From NCBI RefSeq assembly GCF_902167145.1, contig NC_050097.1, positions 39,416,095 to 39,480,094 on the forward strand: DNA of 64,000 nt, read 5' to 3'. The translations under genes and the position numbers were made by a program. Shown in pieces: positions 32,611 to 42,381 of this stretch. Each line of letters starts with the position of its first letter. The first letter of the stretch is position 1. Source of the DNA: Zea mays (lineage: Eukaryota; Streptophyta; Magnoliopsida; Poales; Poaceae). The notes beneath the pieces are model-generated. The model was not told where the DNA came from, did no database searches, and worked only from the letters and a program-made list of their open reading frames with translations.

Positions 32611-34838
32611 ATGTCGGAAGGATCCGCCAAGAGGGAGATGGAAACCGGTGAGAAGGCCACAAGCCACGGGAAGGCTCCATCAAGGGAGTCCGACGCCAAA
32701 GGCAAGGAGGAATCCCCTCCCCGCGTCAAGTCGCGTCAGAGTGGCGACAAGAAGAAGAAGAAGATGAAGAAGGTGGTCTACTACGAGACCGACTCTTCGT
32801 CGCCCTCCACCTCCGGCTCCGACACGACGTTCGTCACTTCTAAGCGCCATGAGCACAAGAAGTATAGTAAGATGCCCCTCCGTTATCCCCGCATTTCCAA
32901 ACGCGCTCCTCTACTTTCCGTTCCATTAGGCAAGACACCATTTTTTGATGGTGAAGGTTATTGTATGTGGAGTGACAAAACGAGGCATCACCTAACGTCA
33001 CTCCACGCAAGTATATGGGACATTGTTGAATTTGGAGCGCAGGTACCATCAGTGGGAGACGAGGGCTACGACTCGGACGAGGTCGCCCACGACACTTCAA
33101 CTCCCAAGCAACTACTATACTCCTCGCCTCTCTATGTCGAGAGGAGTATAATAAAGTGCAAGGGTTGAAGAGCACCAAGGAGATTTGGGACATGCTCAAG
33201 ACCACACACGAGGGAGATGAGGTGACCAAGATCACCAAACGAGAGAGGTTCGTCCTCATCCAAGGAGAGGAGCCACAAGCTATATACAACCGGCTCAAGA
33301 CCTTGGTGAATCAAGTGCGCAACCTCAGGAGCACCAAATGGGATGACCATGAAATGGTCAAGGTTATTCTAAGATCACTCGTTTTTCGCAATCCTACACA
33401 AGTTCAATTAATACGTGGTGGTCCTAGATATAAGCTAATGTCTCCCAAGGAGGTTATAAGAAAGTTTGTGAGCTTTGAACTAATGGTCAAAGGCTCCAAA
33501 CACATTGTGAACTTGGAGCAAGGCACCACCTCCACACCTGAGGTGCAACCCGTCGCATTCAAAGTGACGGAGCAGAAGAAAGAAGAGTCTACATCAAGTA
33601 GGCTCCCCATCGACGCCTCCAAGCTCGACAACGAGGAGATGGCACTCATCATCAAGAGCTTTCGCCAAATCCTCAAGCAAAGGAAGGGGAAAGACTACAA
33701 GCCCCATTCCAAAAGGGTGTGCTACAAATGTGGTAAGCCCGGTCATTTTATCGCTAAATATCCTATGTCTAGTGATAGTGACAGGGGCGACGACAAGAAG
33801 GGAAAGAGAAAGGAGAAGAAGTACTACAAGAAGAAGGGCGGCGATGCACACGTGTGTCGGGAATGGGACTCCGACAAGAGCTCCACCGACTCCTCCTCCG
33901 ACGAGGATGCCGCCAACATCACCATCAACAAGGGTCTTCTCTTTCCCAACGTTAGCCACAAGTGCCTCATGGCAAAAGACAACAAAAAGAAGAAGGTATA
34001 ATCTAGAACCACCCCAAGTATACTACATCTAGTGATGAGGGTAGTTCTAGTGATGATGAAGATGACTTGCTTACTCTTTTTGCCGACCTTAACATGCAAC
34101 AAAAAGAGAAATTGAATGAGTTGATAGGAGCTATTCATGAGAAGGATGAACTCTTGGATATCCAAGAGGAATTCCTTATTAAAGAAAATAAGAAGCATGT
34201 TAAGTTGAAGAATGTCTATGCTCAGGAAGTAGAAAAATGTGAAAATTTGTCCAAAGAGCTTAGGGTGCCATGAATCAATTTCCAACCTTAGAACTGAGAA
34301 TGATAATTTATTTGCTAAGGTTGAGAAGTTAAATGTTTGTGATGATTCAATTACCAATCTTAAAAATGATAATGCTAGTTTAATTGCTAAGATTGATAAA
34401 TTGAATGAATCAATTTCTAGCGTTAAAACTGAAAATGCTAGTTTAATTTCTAAGGCTAAATATTTAAATGTTTGCAATGATTCGATTTCCTGTCTTAGAA
34501 AATAAAATGACATGCTAAAATCTAAGATAGATGAATTAAAATCTTGCAAACCCTCTACATCTACTAGTGATCATGTTTCTATTTGTACTAGATGTAGAGA
34601 TATTAATGTTGAGGCTATTCATGATCACCTTGCTTTAATTAAACAACAAAATGATCATATAGCTCAACTAACTGCAAAAATTAATGAGCATGAAATTGAA
34701 AATGAGAAATTTAAATTTGCTAGAAGCATGCTCTATAGTGGGAGACGCCCTAGCATTAAGGATGGCATTGGTTTCCAACAGGGAAGCAATGTCAAGCTTA
34801 ATGCCCCTAAGAAATTGTCTAACTTTGTTAAGGGCAAG
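32611..34838 (+). pseudogene. Sirevirus D gag, frameshifted and truncated
   Basis: Starts at ATG 32611 (MSEGSAKREMETG). Same layout as H: Lys/Ser-rich start, PLGKTPFFDGEGY capsid-like region, knuckle, acidic part, coiled coil. It breaks near 33090 (small deletion around GTCGCCCACGACAC), stops at 34001, and breaks again near 34270 and 34505. The zinc knuckle reads CYKCGKPGHFIAKYP: the last Cys of CCHC is Tyr. The block FARSMLYSGRRP is followed by LSNFVKGK, where element E inserted at 34838. Not functional. Confidence 0.9.
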
Positions 34839-34839
34839 T

Positions 34840-34902
34840 GTAACGCCCTGAATTTGGGGGTAGAATTTTTTCTTCTTTTTACTCACCAAATTCAAGCGTT
34901 AC
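34840..34902 (+). other. Terminal hairpin of LTR E with compensatory change
   Basis: Arms GTAACGCCCTGAATTTGG (34840-34857) and CCAAATTCAAGCGTTAC (34886-34902). Where B and F have an A paired with T, E has G paired with C, so the pairing is kept. Confidence 0.75.
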
Positions 34903-35247
34903 TCCCTTTTCTTTTCCCATTTCTCTCCTTCTTCCCAATTTCAAAGCAATATAGCGACTGGTGTCCATATCAGGTGTAAACAAAATCTAAGTTGACATGT
35001 GTGTTTGAAAGGGAAATGTGCCCTTGGGCCATTTCTAAGTATTTTGGTGATTGAGTGCCAACTCAAGTGCTTAAATGTGAATTTATGCAATGGATGAATA
35101 AAGTGCAAATCAAGAGCAAAGGTACGTTTCTAAGTCTTAGTACATTGGTTTTGTGTACTAATATATTTGTCTAAGTATTGGAAACAGGAAGAAAAAGAAA
35201 AGGAAAGAGGTGGCTGTGTACAGCCAAGGGACTGTTTCGGTCTGGGG

Positions 35248-35598
35248 CACCGGACTGTCCGGTGGTGCACCGGACAGTGTCCGGTGCGCCAGGCTGCCTC
35301 GGCCGAACAGGCCGCTCTCGGGAATTCGCTGACGGCGTACGGCTAAAATTCACCGGACTGTCCGGTGTGCACCGGACTGTCCGGTGAGCCAACGGTCGGC
35401 TAGGGCCAACAGTCGGCCGCGGATTCTGCGCGCGACACGTGGCCAAGCCAACGGTCGGAAGGGGGCACCGGACTGTCCGGTGTGCACCGGACATGTCCGG
35501 TGCGCCAACGGCTCCCAGATCTGCAACGGTCGACTGCGCTGTTTAAGGAAGGAAATCGGGCATCGGACAGTGTCCGGTGTGCACCGGACTGTCCGGTG
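35248..35598. promoter_or_regulatory. Paired palindrome array in the C LTR promoter
   Basis: Four tandem pairs of CACCGGACTGTCCGGTG-type palindromes, members of a pair about 20 bp apart centre to centre and pairs about 100 bp apart. The last pair ends about 70 bp before the TATA box. Conserved LTR palindromes have been reported for maize Sireviruses. A regulatory role is inferred. Confidence 0.7.
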
Positions 35599-35666
35599 CG
35601 CCCGACGACAGAAGGCAAGATCAGCCTTCCAGATTTGCTCTCAACGGCTCCTAGCTGCCTTGGGGC

Positions 35667-35674
35667 TATAAAAG
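35667..35674 (+). promoter_or_regulatory. TATA box of the 5' LTR of C
   Basis: TATAAAAG between GGGGC and GGACCCC, with flanking CCTTGGGG and CCCCTAGG forming an inverted repeat. The transcript should start about 30 bp downstream, near 35700. Confidence 0.75.
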
Positions 35675-36255
35675 GGACCCCTAGGCGCATGGAGGAGTAC
35701 ACCAAGCAACCTAAGAGCATTCTTGATCATCCACACTCATTCTTTGCGCATTCGTTTGTCATTCTAAGTGATTCGAGCTCCGTTCTAGTGAGAACTTTGA
35801 GATAGTCTTTTGAGCTCGATCCTTGGCCGTGTGTGTGCGCATTTTGCTGTGGATTTGTGTGTGTTGCTTCCCTCCCTTACTCCGTATTTCTTTGTGAATC
35901 TCAAGTGTAAGGGTGAGAGACTCCAAGTTGTGGAGATTCCTCACAAACGGGATATTGAAAGGAAAAGCATAACACTGTGGTATTCAAGTTGATCACTGGA
36001 TCACTTGAGAGGAGTTGAGTGCAACTCTCGTCCGTTGGGACGCCACAACGTGGAGTAGGCAAGTTTTGTACTTGGCCGAACCACGGGATAAATCACTGTG
36101 TCTTCTCTGTGTTGAACTCTTTGTGATTATCATATTGTGCAAGATCTTCTCTCTAGCCACTTGGCATTAACTGTGCTAACACTTAATCAAAGTTTTGTGG
36201 CTTAAGTTTTGAAGTTTACAGGATCACCTATTCACCCCCCCTCTAGGTGCTCTCA

Positions 36256-36271
36256 ATTGGTATCGGAGCCG
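36256..36271 (+). other. Primer-binding site of Sirevirus C
   Basis: ATTGGTATCGGAGCCG. The usual core is TGGTATCAGAGCC; here the eighth base is G, not A. Confidence 0.8.
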
Positions 36272-36305
36272 TTCTCTTCAAGAAAGGGACTAACCGCCCG
36301 AAGAG

Positions 36306-38693
36306 ATGGATCCTAAGGGGAAGGGAATCGTGATCAACGACAAGGAAAAGGAGTCTTTCGTCAACGAGCCAAAAGATGACAAATCCAACGACTCTGGCTC
36401 GGGCCACAGACGTAAAGATGGGAAGAAGAAGAAGACAAGACGTATCAAGGAGATCGTCTACTACGACAGCGACGAGTCTACTTCTTCCCACAAGGACGAC
36501 GACTACGACAAACAAAAGACGGTCAATTCGAACTTTTCATTTGATTATTCTCGTATTCCACAAAGTTCGAATTCGCATTTGCTTTCCATTCCTCTTGGCA
36601 AACCTCCACACTTTGATGGGGAGGACTACGGATTTTGGAGTCACAAAATGCGTAGTCATTTATTCTCTCTCCATCCAAGCATATGGGAGATCGTAGAGAA
36701 TGGAATGAAATTTGATAGCTCGGATAGCCCTATGTTTATTAATGAACAAATTCATAAAAATGCACAAGCTACTACTGTGTTGCTAGCCTCTTTGTGCAGG
36801 GACGAGTACAATAAGGTGAGCGGCTTGGACAATGCCAAGCAGATATGGGACACCCTCAAGATTTCTCACGAGGGGAACGACATCACCATGCTCACTAAAA
36901 TGGAATTGGTGGAGGGCGAGCTTGGAAGGTTTGCAATGATAAGGGGCGAGGAGCCAACCCAAACATACAACCGGCTCAAGACCCTTATCAACAAAATAAG
37001 GAGTTATGGAAGCACGCGATGGACGGACCATGACGTCGTCCGACTATTACTAAGGTCATTTACCGTTCTTGATCCTCATCTCGTGAACAATATTCGTGAG
37101 AATCCCAGGTACACGAAGATGACGCCCGAGGAGGTACTCGGAAAATTCGTAAGCGGGCGGATGATGATCAAGGAGGCAAGATACGTGGACGACGCCTTGA
37201 ATGGACCGATCAACGAGCATCAACCCCTTGCTCTCAAGGCAACAAGAAGCAAGGAGGTGCTACCTAGCAAGGTGGCACAAATTGAGGCGGCCGGACTTAA
37301 TGATGAAGAGATGGCTCTCATCATCAAACGCTTCAAGACGGTGCTAAAAGGTCACAAGGGGCAACCAAGCAAGACCAAGACAAAGGGGAAGCGCTCATGC
37401 TTCAAGTGCGGTAAGATTGGTCATTTTATCACTAACTGCCCCGATAACGATAGTGACCAGGAACAGGGGAACAAGAGGGAAAAGAAGAAGAATTACAAGA
37501 AGGCCAAGGGCGAGGCACACATCGGAAAGGAGTGGGACTCGGATTGCTCCTCCGACTCCGACAATGAAGGACTCGCCGTCACCGCCTTCAACAAGTCATC
37601 CCTCTTCCCCAACGAGCATCACACATGCCTTATGGCAAGGGAGAAGAAGGTGAGTACTCGAGACTCCACTTATGCTTCTTCTAGTGATAATGAGTCTAGT
37701 GATGATGATGACATAGACTATTCATGCTTATTCAAGGGTTTAGATAGATCTAAGATAGACAAAATTAATGAATTGATTGATGCCTTGAATGATAAGAATG
37801 TGCTTTTAGAAAAGCAAGAGGATTTGTTGTATGAAGAACATGACAAATTTGTAGAAGCACAAAAATCACTTGCATTAGAGATTAAGAGAAATGAAATGCT
37901 TTCTTGTGAGTTGTCTACATGTCATGATTCAATTGCTAGTTTAAAGAGCATAAATGATGATTTAAATGCTAAACTAGAAAAATCTAGTAAATCAACATCT
38001 TGTGTAGAACATGTTGAGATTTGCACTAGGTGTAAGGATTTCGATGTTGATGCCTGTAGTGATCATTTAGCTTCAATTTCCAAACTAACTGAGGAATTGG
38101 CTAGTCTTAATGCCCAACTTAAGACTAGCAAGAATGATTTCGATAAACTAAAATTTGCAAGGGATGCCTACACGATTGGTAGACACCCCTCAATTAAGGA
38201 TGGACTTGGCTTCAAAAGGGAAGCCAAGAACTTAACAAGCAATAAGGCTCCCATTCCCGCTAAGGAGAAAGGGAAGGCCCCTATGGCTACTAGTGCTAAA
38301 AAGAACCATGCCTTTTTGTATCATGATAGGAAAAATTCTAGAAATGCTTTTAGAAATTATGATGCTTTTGATTCACATGCTTATGATTCTTATGCCATGA
38401 CTGCTTCTAGTTCTTCCTATATGCATGGTAGAAATATGTCTAGGAGAAATGCTATTCATCATGTGCCTAGAAAGAATACTATTCATGCTCCTAGGAAAGT
38501 AGTAAATGAACCCTCTACAATTTATTGTGCTTTAAATGCTTCCTTTGCTATTTGTAGAAAGGATAGGAAGATAGTTGCTAGGAAGTTAGGGACAAAATGC
38601 AAGGGAGACAAAACTTGCATTTGGGTCCCTAAGGATATTTGCACTAACCTTGTAGGACCCAACAAGAGTTGGGTACCTAAGTCCCAAGCCTAA
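36306..38693 (+). CDS. gag: Sirevirus C Gag, intact
   Basis: 795 aa, start MDPKGKGIVIND at the first ATG after the primer site. Charged N-terminus; capsid-like region (PLGKPPHFDGEDYGFW, about 98-113, and LLRSFTVLDPHLVNN near 245); CCHC zinc knuckle CFKCGKIGHFITNCP near 365-379; acidic Ser-rich part near 410-480; coiled-coil-like region about 490-620; Ser/Tyr-rich C-terminal part; final WVPK motifs. It forms the virus-like particle and packages RNA. No stops or frameshifts. The stop TAA (38691-38693) is followed by pol in another frame, with CCTTGCAG|GTTTATG, a splice-acceptor-like sequence, at the junction. The length suits Sirevirus Gag, which is longer than in other Copia clades. Confidence 0.94.
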   Translation: MDPKGKGIVINDKEKESFVNEPKDDKSNDSGSGHRRKDGKKKKTRRIKEIVYYDSDESTSSHKDDDYDKQKTVNSNFSFDYSRIPQSSNSHLLSIPLGKPPHFDGEDYGFWSHKMRSHLFSLHPSIWEIVENGMKFDSSDSPMFINEQIHKNAQATTVLLASLCRDEYNKVSGLDNAKQIWDTLKISHEGNDITMLTKMELVEGELGRFAMIRGEEPTQTYNRLKTLINKIRSYGSTRWTDHDVVRLLLRSFTVLDPHLVNNIRENPRYTKMTPEEVLGKFVSGRMMIKEARYVDDALNGPINEHQPLALKATRSKEVLPSKVAQIEAAGLNDEEMALIIKRFKTVLKGHKGQPSKTKTKGKRSCFKCGKIGHFITNCPDNDSDQEQGNKREKKKNYKKAKGEAHIGKEWDSDCSSDSDNEGLAVTAFNKSSLFPNEHHTCLMAREKKVSTRDSTYASSSDNESSDDDDIDYSCLFKGLDRSKIDKINELIDALNDKNVLLEKQEDLLYEEHDKFVEAQKSLALEIKRNEMLSCELSTCHDSIASLKSINDDLNAKLEKSSKSTSCVEHVEICTRCKDFDVDACSDHLASISKLTEELASLNAQLKTSKNDFDKLKFARDAYTIGRHPSIKDGLGFKREAKNLTSNKAPIPAKEKGKAPMATSAKKNHAFLYHDRKNSRNAFRNYDAFDSHAYDSYAMTASSSSYMHGRNMSRRNAIHHVPRKNTIHAPRKVVNEPSTIYCALNASFAICRKDRKIVARKLGTKCKGDKTCIWVPKDICTNLVGPNKSWVPKSQA

Positions 38694-38700
38694 ATTTGCC

Positions 38701-39083
38701 TTGCAGGTTTATGCATCCGGGGGTTCAAGCTGGATTATCGACAGCGGATGCACAAACCATATGACGGGGGAGAAGAAAATGTTCACCTCCTACGTCAAGA
38801 ATAAGGATTCCCAAGATTCAATTATATTCGGTGATGGGAATCAAGGCAAGGTAAAAGGATTAGGTAAAATTGCAATCTCAAATGAGCACTCAATTTCCAA
38901 TGTGTTTTTAGTTGAGTCCTTGGGATATAATTTGCTATCTGTTAGTCAATTATGCAACATGGGGTATAACTGTCTATTTACAAATGTAGATGTGTCTGTC
39001 TTTAGAAGAAGTGATGGTTCACTAGCTTTTAAGGGTGTATTAGACGGCAAACTTTATTTAGTTGATTTTGCAAAAGAAGAGGC
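38701..39083 (+). CDS. pol: Sirevirus C Pol, N-terminal part (protease)
   Basis: About 127 codons. The aspartic protease motif WIIDSGCTNHMTG lies near residues 12-24, followed by FGDGNQGKVKGLGK and NLLSVSQLCNMGYNC. The frame has no ATG at its start; translation must come by splicing or a frameshift from Gag. Tat element T interrupts after two bases of a codon at 39083, and the frame resumes exactly at 49016 after the second TSD copy. The protease releases the Gag and Pol proteins. Confidence 0.93.
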
Positions 39084-39560
39084 TGTTGGGGCGAAGGCAA
39101 AGACGCCACCCTTCGCTCGAGGCCTTCGCCGCAGTCGCTGGTCTGACAGAGACAAAACGGGCAGGGACACCCTTCGCTCCATTCGGCACCAGACGAAGGC
39201 CTGCGACGACGTCTCCCCGCAGCACGGCCTCGTCCTGCTCTGAGGCCCACATGTGATCTGGCCCATTGTAACGGGCCCCGCGTGACCGCCGTTGTGTTAC
39301 GGGCCTAGTTTGTAAAGGCATTCTTGTAAGTACAGCTTGTAACCCTGCTTTATGGGAATATTCTGGGGAAAAACTAGGTGTCCGAGGGCACATGCGTCCT
39401 TAACACAAGGCGCTGGGCACTCAGATACCTATAAATACCCCCGCACAGTGCCCGTGAGAGGCTAGACATTAACAGAGCTATTTGCCCCCGAGCACGTATC
39501 CCTGTTGTCACCACTGTTCATCCTTGTTGGCCTCCTTGCTGCTGAGAGCAAGTTCCAACA
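39084..39560 (+). repeat. 5' LTR of Tat element T
   Basis: 477 bp. Contains TATAAATA at 39430-39437 and the phrase CTTCGC several times. Followed by primer site TTTGGCGCCCACCGT (39561-39575). Confidence 0.93.
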
Positions 39561-39600
39561 TTTGGCGCCCACCGTTCGTGCCACGACAAGACCACCCGCG

Positions 39601-42381
39601 ATGGCACCCAAGAGAGCTAACCCGAAGGCTGACGAGGCTGCGAAGGCAGCACTCCTGGCCGCAAGAAAGGGCAAGGCCCTCGCCCTCACCCAATCCACCC
39701 ACCAAGAGCCCACTGAAGACAACATTCCCCGCACCTGCGAAGACGACACCTTCCGCACCTGCGGGCCCGAAGGACAATCGCAGCCGCCCCCAGGCTTCGC
39801 CCCAGTGGAGGGCGCGGATCTCACCGAGGACGGCGAGGTCCTCGGCGTCTCAACAGAGGAACAGTTACAGCTGCGTGCCCTGCGCCTCAAGAACCGCAAT
39901 CTCCAGAGGCAGAAAGAGATACTGGAAGCCAAGCGCCAACGTGTGTCCGCACTAGCCAAGGTGCGGCAGATGATACGCGACGAGGAGCAGAAGGCCCAAG
40001 ACCTCGAGCGCGAGATCGCGCTGATGCAGCGCGAAGGCCACCTCGGTCTACAGCAAGAGCCACCCCTCCAGCAGCGCGCGCAACCGGAGGACACGCGCGA
40101 AGGCCACCTCGGCCTGCAGCATGGCCCACCCCTGCAACACCGGGCGCAGCCGGAGAACCCGCGTTTCCCCCAGCATGACCACGCCTTCCAGCACGGCGCG
40201 CCATTCCAAGGGGTCAACTACCTCGACGAGCGAAGTCCCCTGGCGCCACACCTCCAAGTGACGCCTTGGCCAGCTAACTTCCGAGCAGGGGCATATCCCA
40301 AGTACAACGGCAGCACCGATCCGGCGCAGTACATAATGAGTTATCAAGTCGCCGTTGCATCCACCGGAGGGGATGACGCCACAATGGCGAAGTCTTTCAT
40401 CATCGCCCTAGAAGGCCCAGCACTCACCTGGTTCACCAGATTGCCTCCGCTGTCCATTGATTCATGGAGAAGTCTCAGAGACAAGTTCCTGCTCAACTTC
40501 CAAGGGTACCGCCCAGACACCGACGCCCTGGCCGAGCTCTCGCTTTGCAAGCAGCTGGAAAAGGAGACTCTGCGGGAGTATTACCGCAAATTCCTAACAC
40601 TCAAGTCACAGCTGCCCTCCGTCGATGATCAGATCGCTATCCACTACGCCATCAGTGGCCTTCGTGCCGGCGTCCTCTACAGTCATTGTATCAGAGATCC
40701 ACCCAAAAACCTCCAGGAGCTATATCAGCTCTTTGAAAAATATGCCAAATCCGAAGAGCTCCACCAGCGCAAGATTGAGTCGCAGCGGAAGCCCAAAGAT
40801 GCCCCGCAGTCCAGCCGCACGTGGACGAGGACTCTGCAACCAGACTCCCATCGAGATGGCCGCAGTCAACAGCAAGTGCACAACATCGCCAACCAGCAGC
40901 CTGCTGCTGACCCCCCTCGTCGCCAGGAATATCCCCCCCAGGGCCGCGGAAACGGAACTCGCGGCAGGGGCCGAGGGCGCGCGCAGCCGCCGCGCCGGTT
41001 CTACTGCCTTTTCCACGGCGAAGACTGCGCCCACCAAACCAAAGACTGCCCCGAAACGAAGGCCACCAGAGACAGAATGGCGCGGGCGCAGCCAGCCGAC
41101 AATCCTAGAATTGTCGCGCATAATTACCAACCACCCCCTCCACCATATATCCATGCTCCCGCTCCGCATCCACCGCACCACGCTTACCAACACCATCAGG
41201 AAGTACAAATCGTACCTCCTCCACCCCCACCACCACACCAGCAACACCAAAACATCCCCCATGCCCCAAAGCAGGAAGACTTCGCCGATCAACCATATCG
41301 CGGAGTCATTCACATGATAACAGGGGGGTCCAGCACTGACTTCGACACCAAGCGGCAGAAGCGGGACCACTATCGCAGCATCAACCATGTCGCGGTCACC
41401 GGCCCAGTCGTGCAGACGAAGTGGTCCCACATACCGCTAACCTTCGATGCACGAGACGTCGACCTGCGCAGCGCCCCCCACATCGACGCTATGGTCATCA
41501 ATTGCAGCGTGGCAGGCTGGGACCTACACAAAGTCCTAGTCGACAACGGCAGCCAGGCGGATATCATCTTCCTCCACGCCTTCGACCGCATGGGTATAAG
41601 CCACAGTCTGCTCAAGCCTTCGGACAATCCGTTGTATGGCTTCGGCGGCAAGGGCACCTTTCCCGTTGGCAAAATAGAACTTCCCCTCTCCTTCGGTGTA
41701 GCACCCAATGCCCGAAGTGAGCAGGTAACCTTCGACATTGTCGACATGGTATATCCGTACAACGACATCATGGGCCGGGGCTCCATCAATAAGTTCGAAG
41801 CTGCCATCCACGGACTGTACCTATGTATGAAGATACCAGGTCCGCTAGGCGCTATCACGATCTACGGCAACCAGCAGACGGCGCGCAACATAGAGCGGGA
41901 CTTCGTGCCTGGTCAGAGGAACGTACACTGCCTCACGACCCAGCGCGAGGTCCCCGCGCCCGCCAGCCCAACCGACAAGCAGCACGAGAAGGCACAGTTG
42001 CAGAGCCAAGACGGAACCAAGACTGTTCCCCTTGATCAGGCCACGCCCAAGCAGACAGTCACTATCAGCGAAGACCTCACGTCACATGAAGAAGAGAAGC
42101 TTCTCCGCTGCCTGGCCAAGAATAAAGATGTCTTCGCCTGGTCCGCCCTAGACCTGGTCGGAGTCAGCCGATCCATAATTGAGCACAGCTTGGGAATTGA
42201 CCCTTCGGTGCGACCAAAAAAGCAAAGGCTCCGCAAAATGTCCGACGAAAAGACAGAGGCCGCCAAGGCGGAAGTGCACCGCCTCCTAGAAGCTAAATTC
42301 ATCGAGCCAGTGGCTTACCCCACGTGGCTCTCCAATGTCGTAATGGTGCAGAAAAAAGCGGGAAATGGCGAATGTGCATAG
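39601..42381 (+). pseudogene. Tat element T gag-protease-RT(start), frame broken at A run
   Basis: Starts at ATG 39601 (MAPKRANPKADEAAK), 40 nt after the LTR; 926 aa to a premature stop. Gag: coiled coil (about 110-150), two repeats of the EGHLGLQ-PPLQ-RAQPE type (about 146-190), retrotransposon gag domain (GAYPKYNGSTDPAQY near 230 to EKYAKSEELHQ near 385), then a basic Arg/Gly part with CLFHGEDCAHQTKDCP near 470. Protease VLVDNGSQADIIFLHAF near 645. The frame ends shortly into RT (VVMVQKKAGNGECA) because the A run at 42352-42357 lacks one base; the following codons continue in the next frame. The break inactivates this copy unless ribosomes slip there. Confidence 0.9.

Larger units (their letters stand above)
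27905..34838 (+). mobile_element. Sirevirus-type Copia element D, 5' part
   Basis: The LTR starts TGAAAGGGAAATAGGG at 27905 and ends TTTCA at 32561, holding a hAT element. Primer-binding site and a broken gag follow. At 34838 the element is cut by the Tekay-like LTR E, and no later part of D appears before the window ends. D is the outermost host of everything to its right. Confidence 0.93.
35006..36255 (+). repeat. 5' LTR of Sirevirus C
   Basis: 1250 bp, TGAAAGGGAAATGTGCCC to AGGTGCTCTCA. The promoter part holds eight palindromes CACCGGAC-N-GTCCGGTG in four close pairs (35248-35290, 35351-35386, 35466-35503, 35559-35598). A TATAAAAG box lies at 35667-35674, and the C-rich U5 end near 36230. 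Confidence 0.96.

Noticed and set aside
35248..35598. CRISPR-like regular repeats
   Set aside because: Short palindromes with uneven spacing in an LTR promoter of a plant genome; no array structure.
35171..35720. Several ~100 aa ORFs in the LTR of C (and copies at 52790-53339)
   Set aside because: Translations of the palindromic promoter repeats (APDSPV, HRTVRC); regulatory DNA.
39062..39393. ORFs in the Tat LTR (and copies at 48479-48843)
   Set aside because: Short frames of a GC-rich LTR on both strands; they merely extend from copia pol into the LTR.
42352..42357. Programmed ribosomal frameshift site in T
   Set aside because: An A run could slip, but a second, opposite A-run error further on and the usual single ORF of Tat elements make simple mutation more likely.
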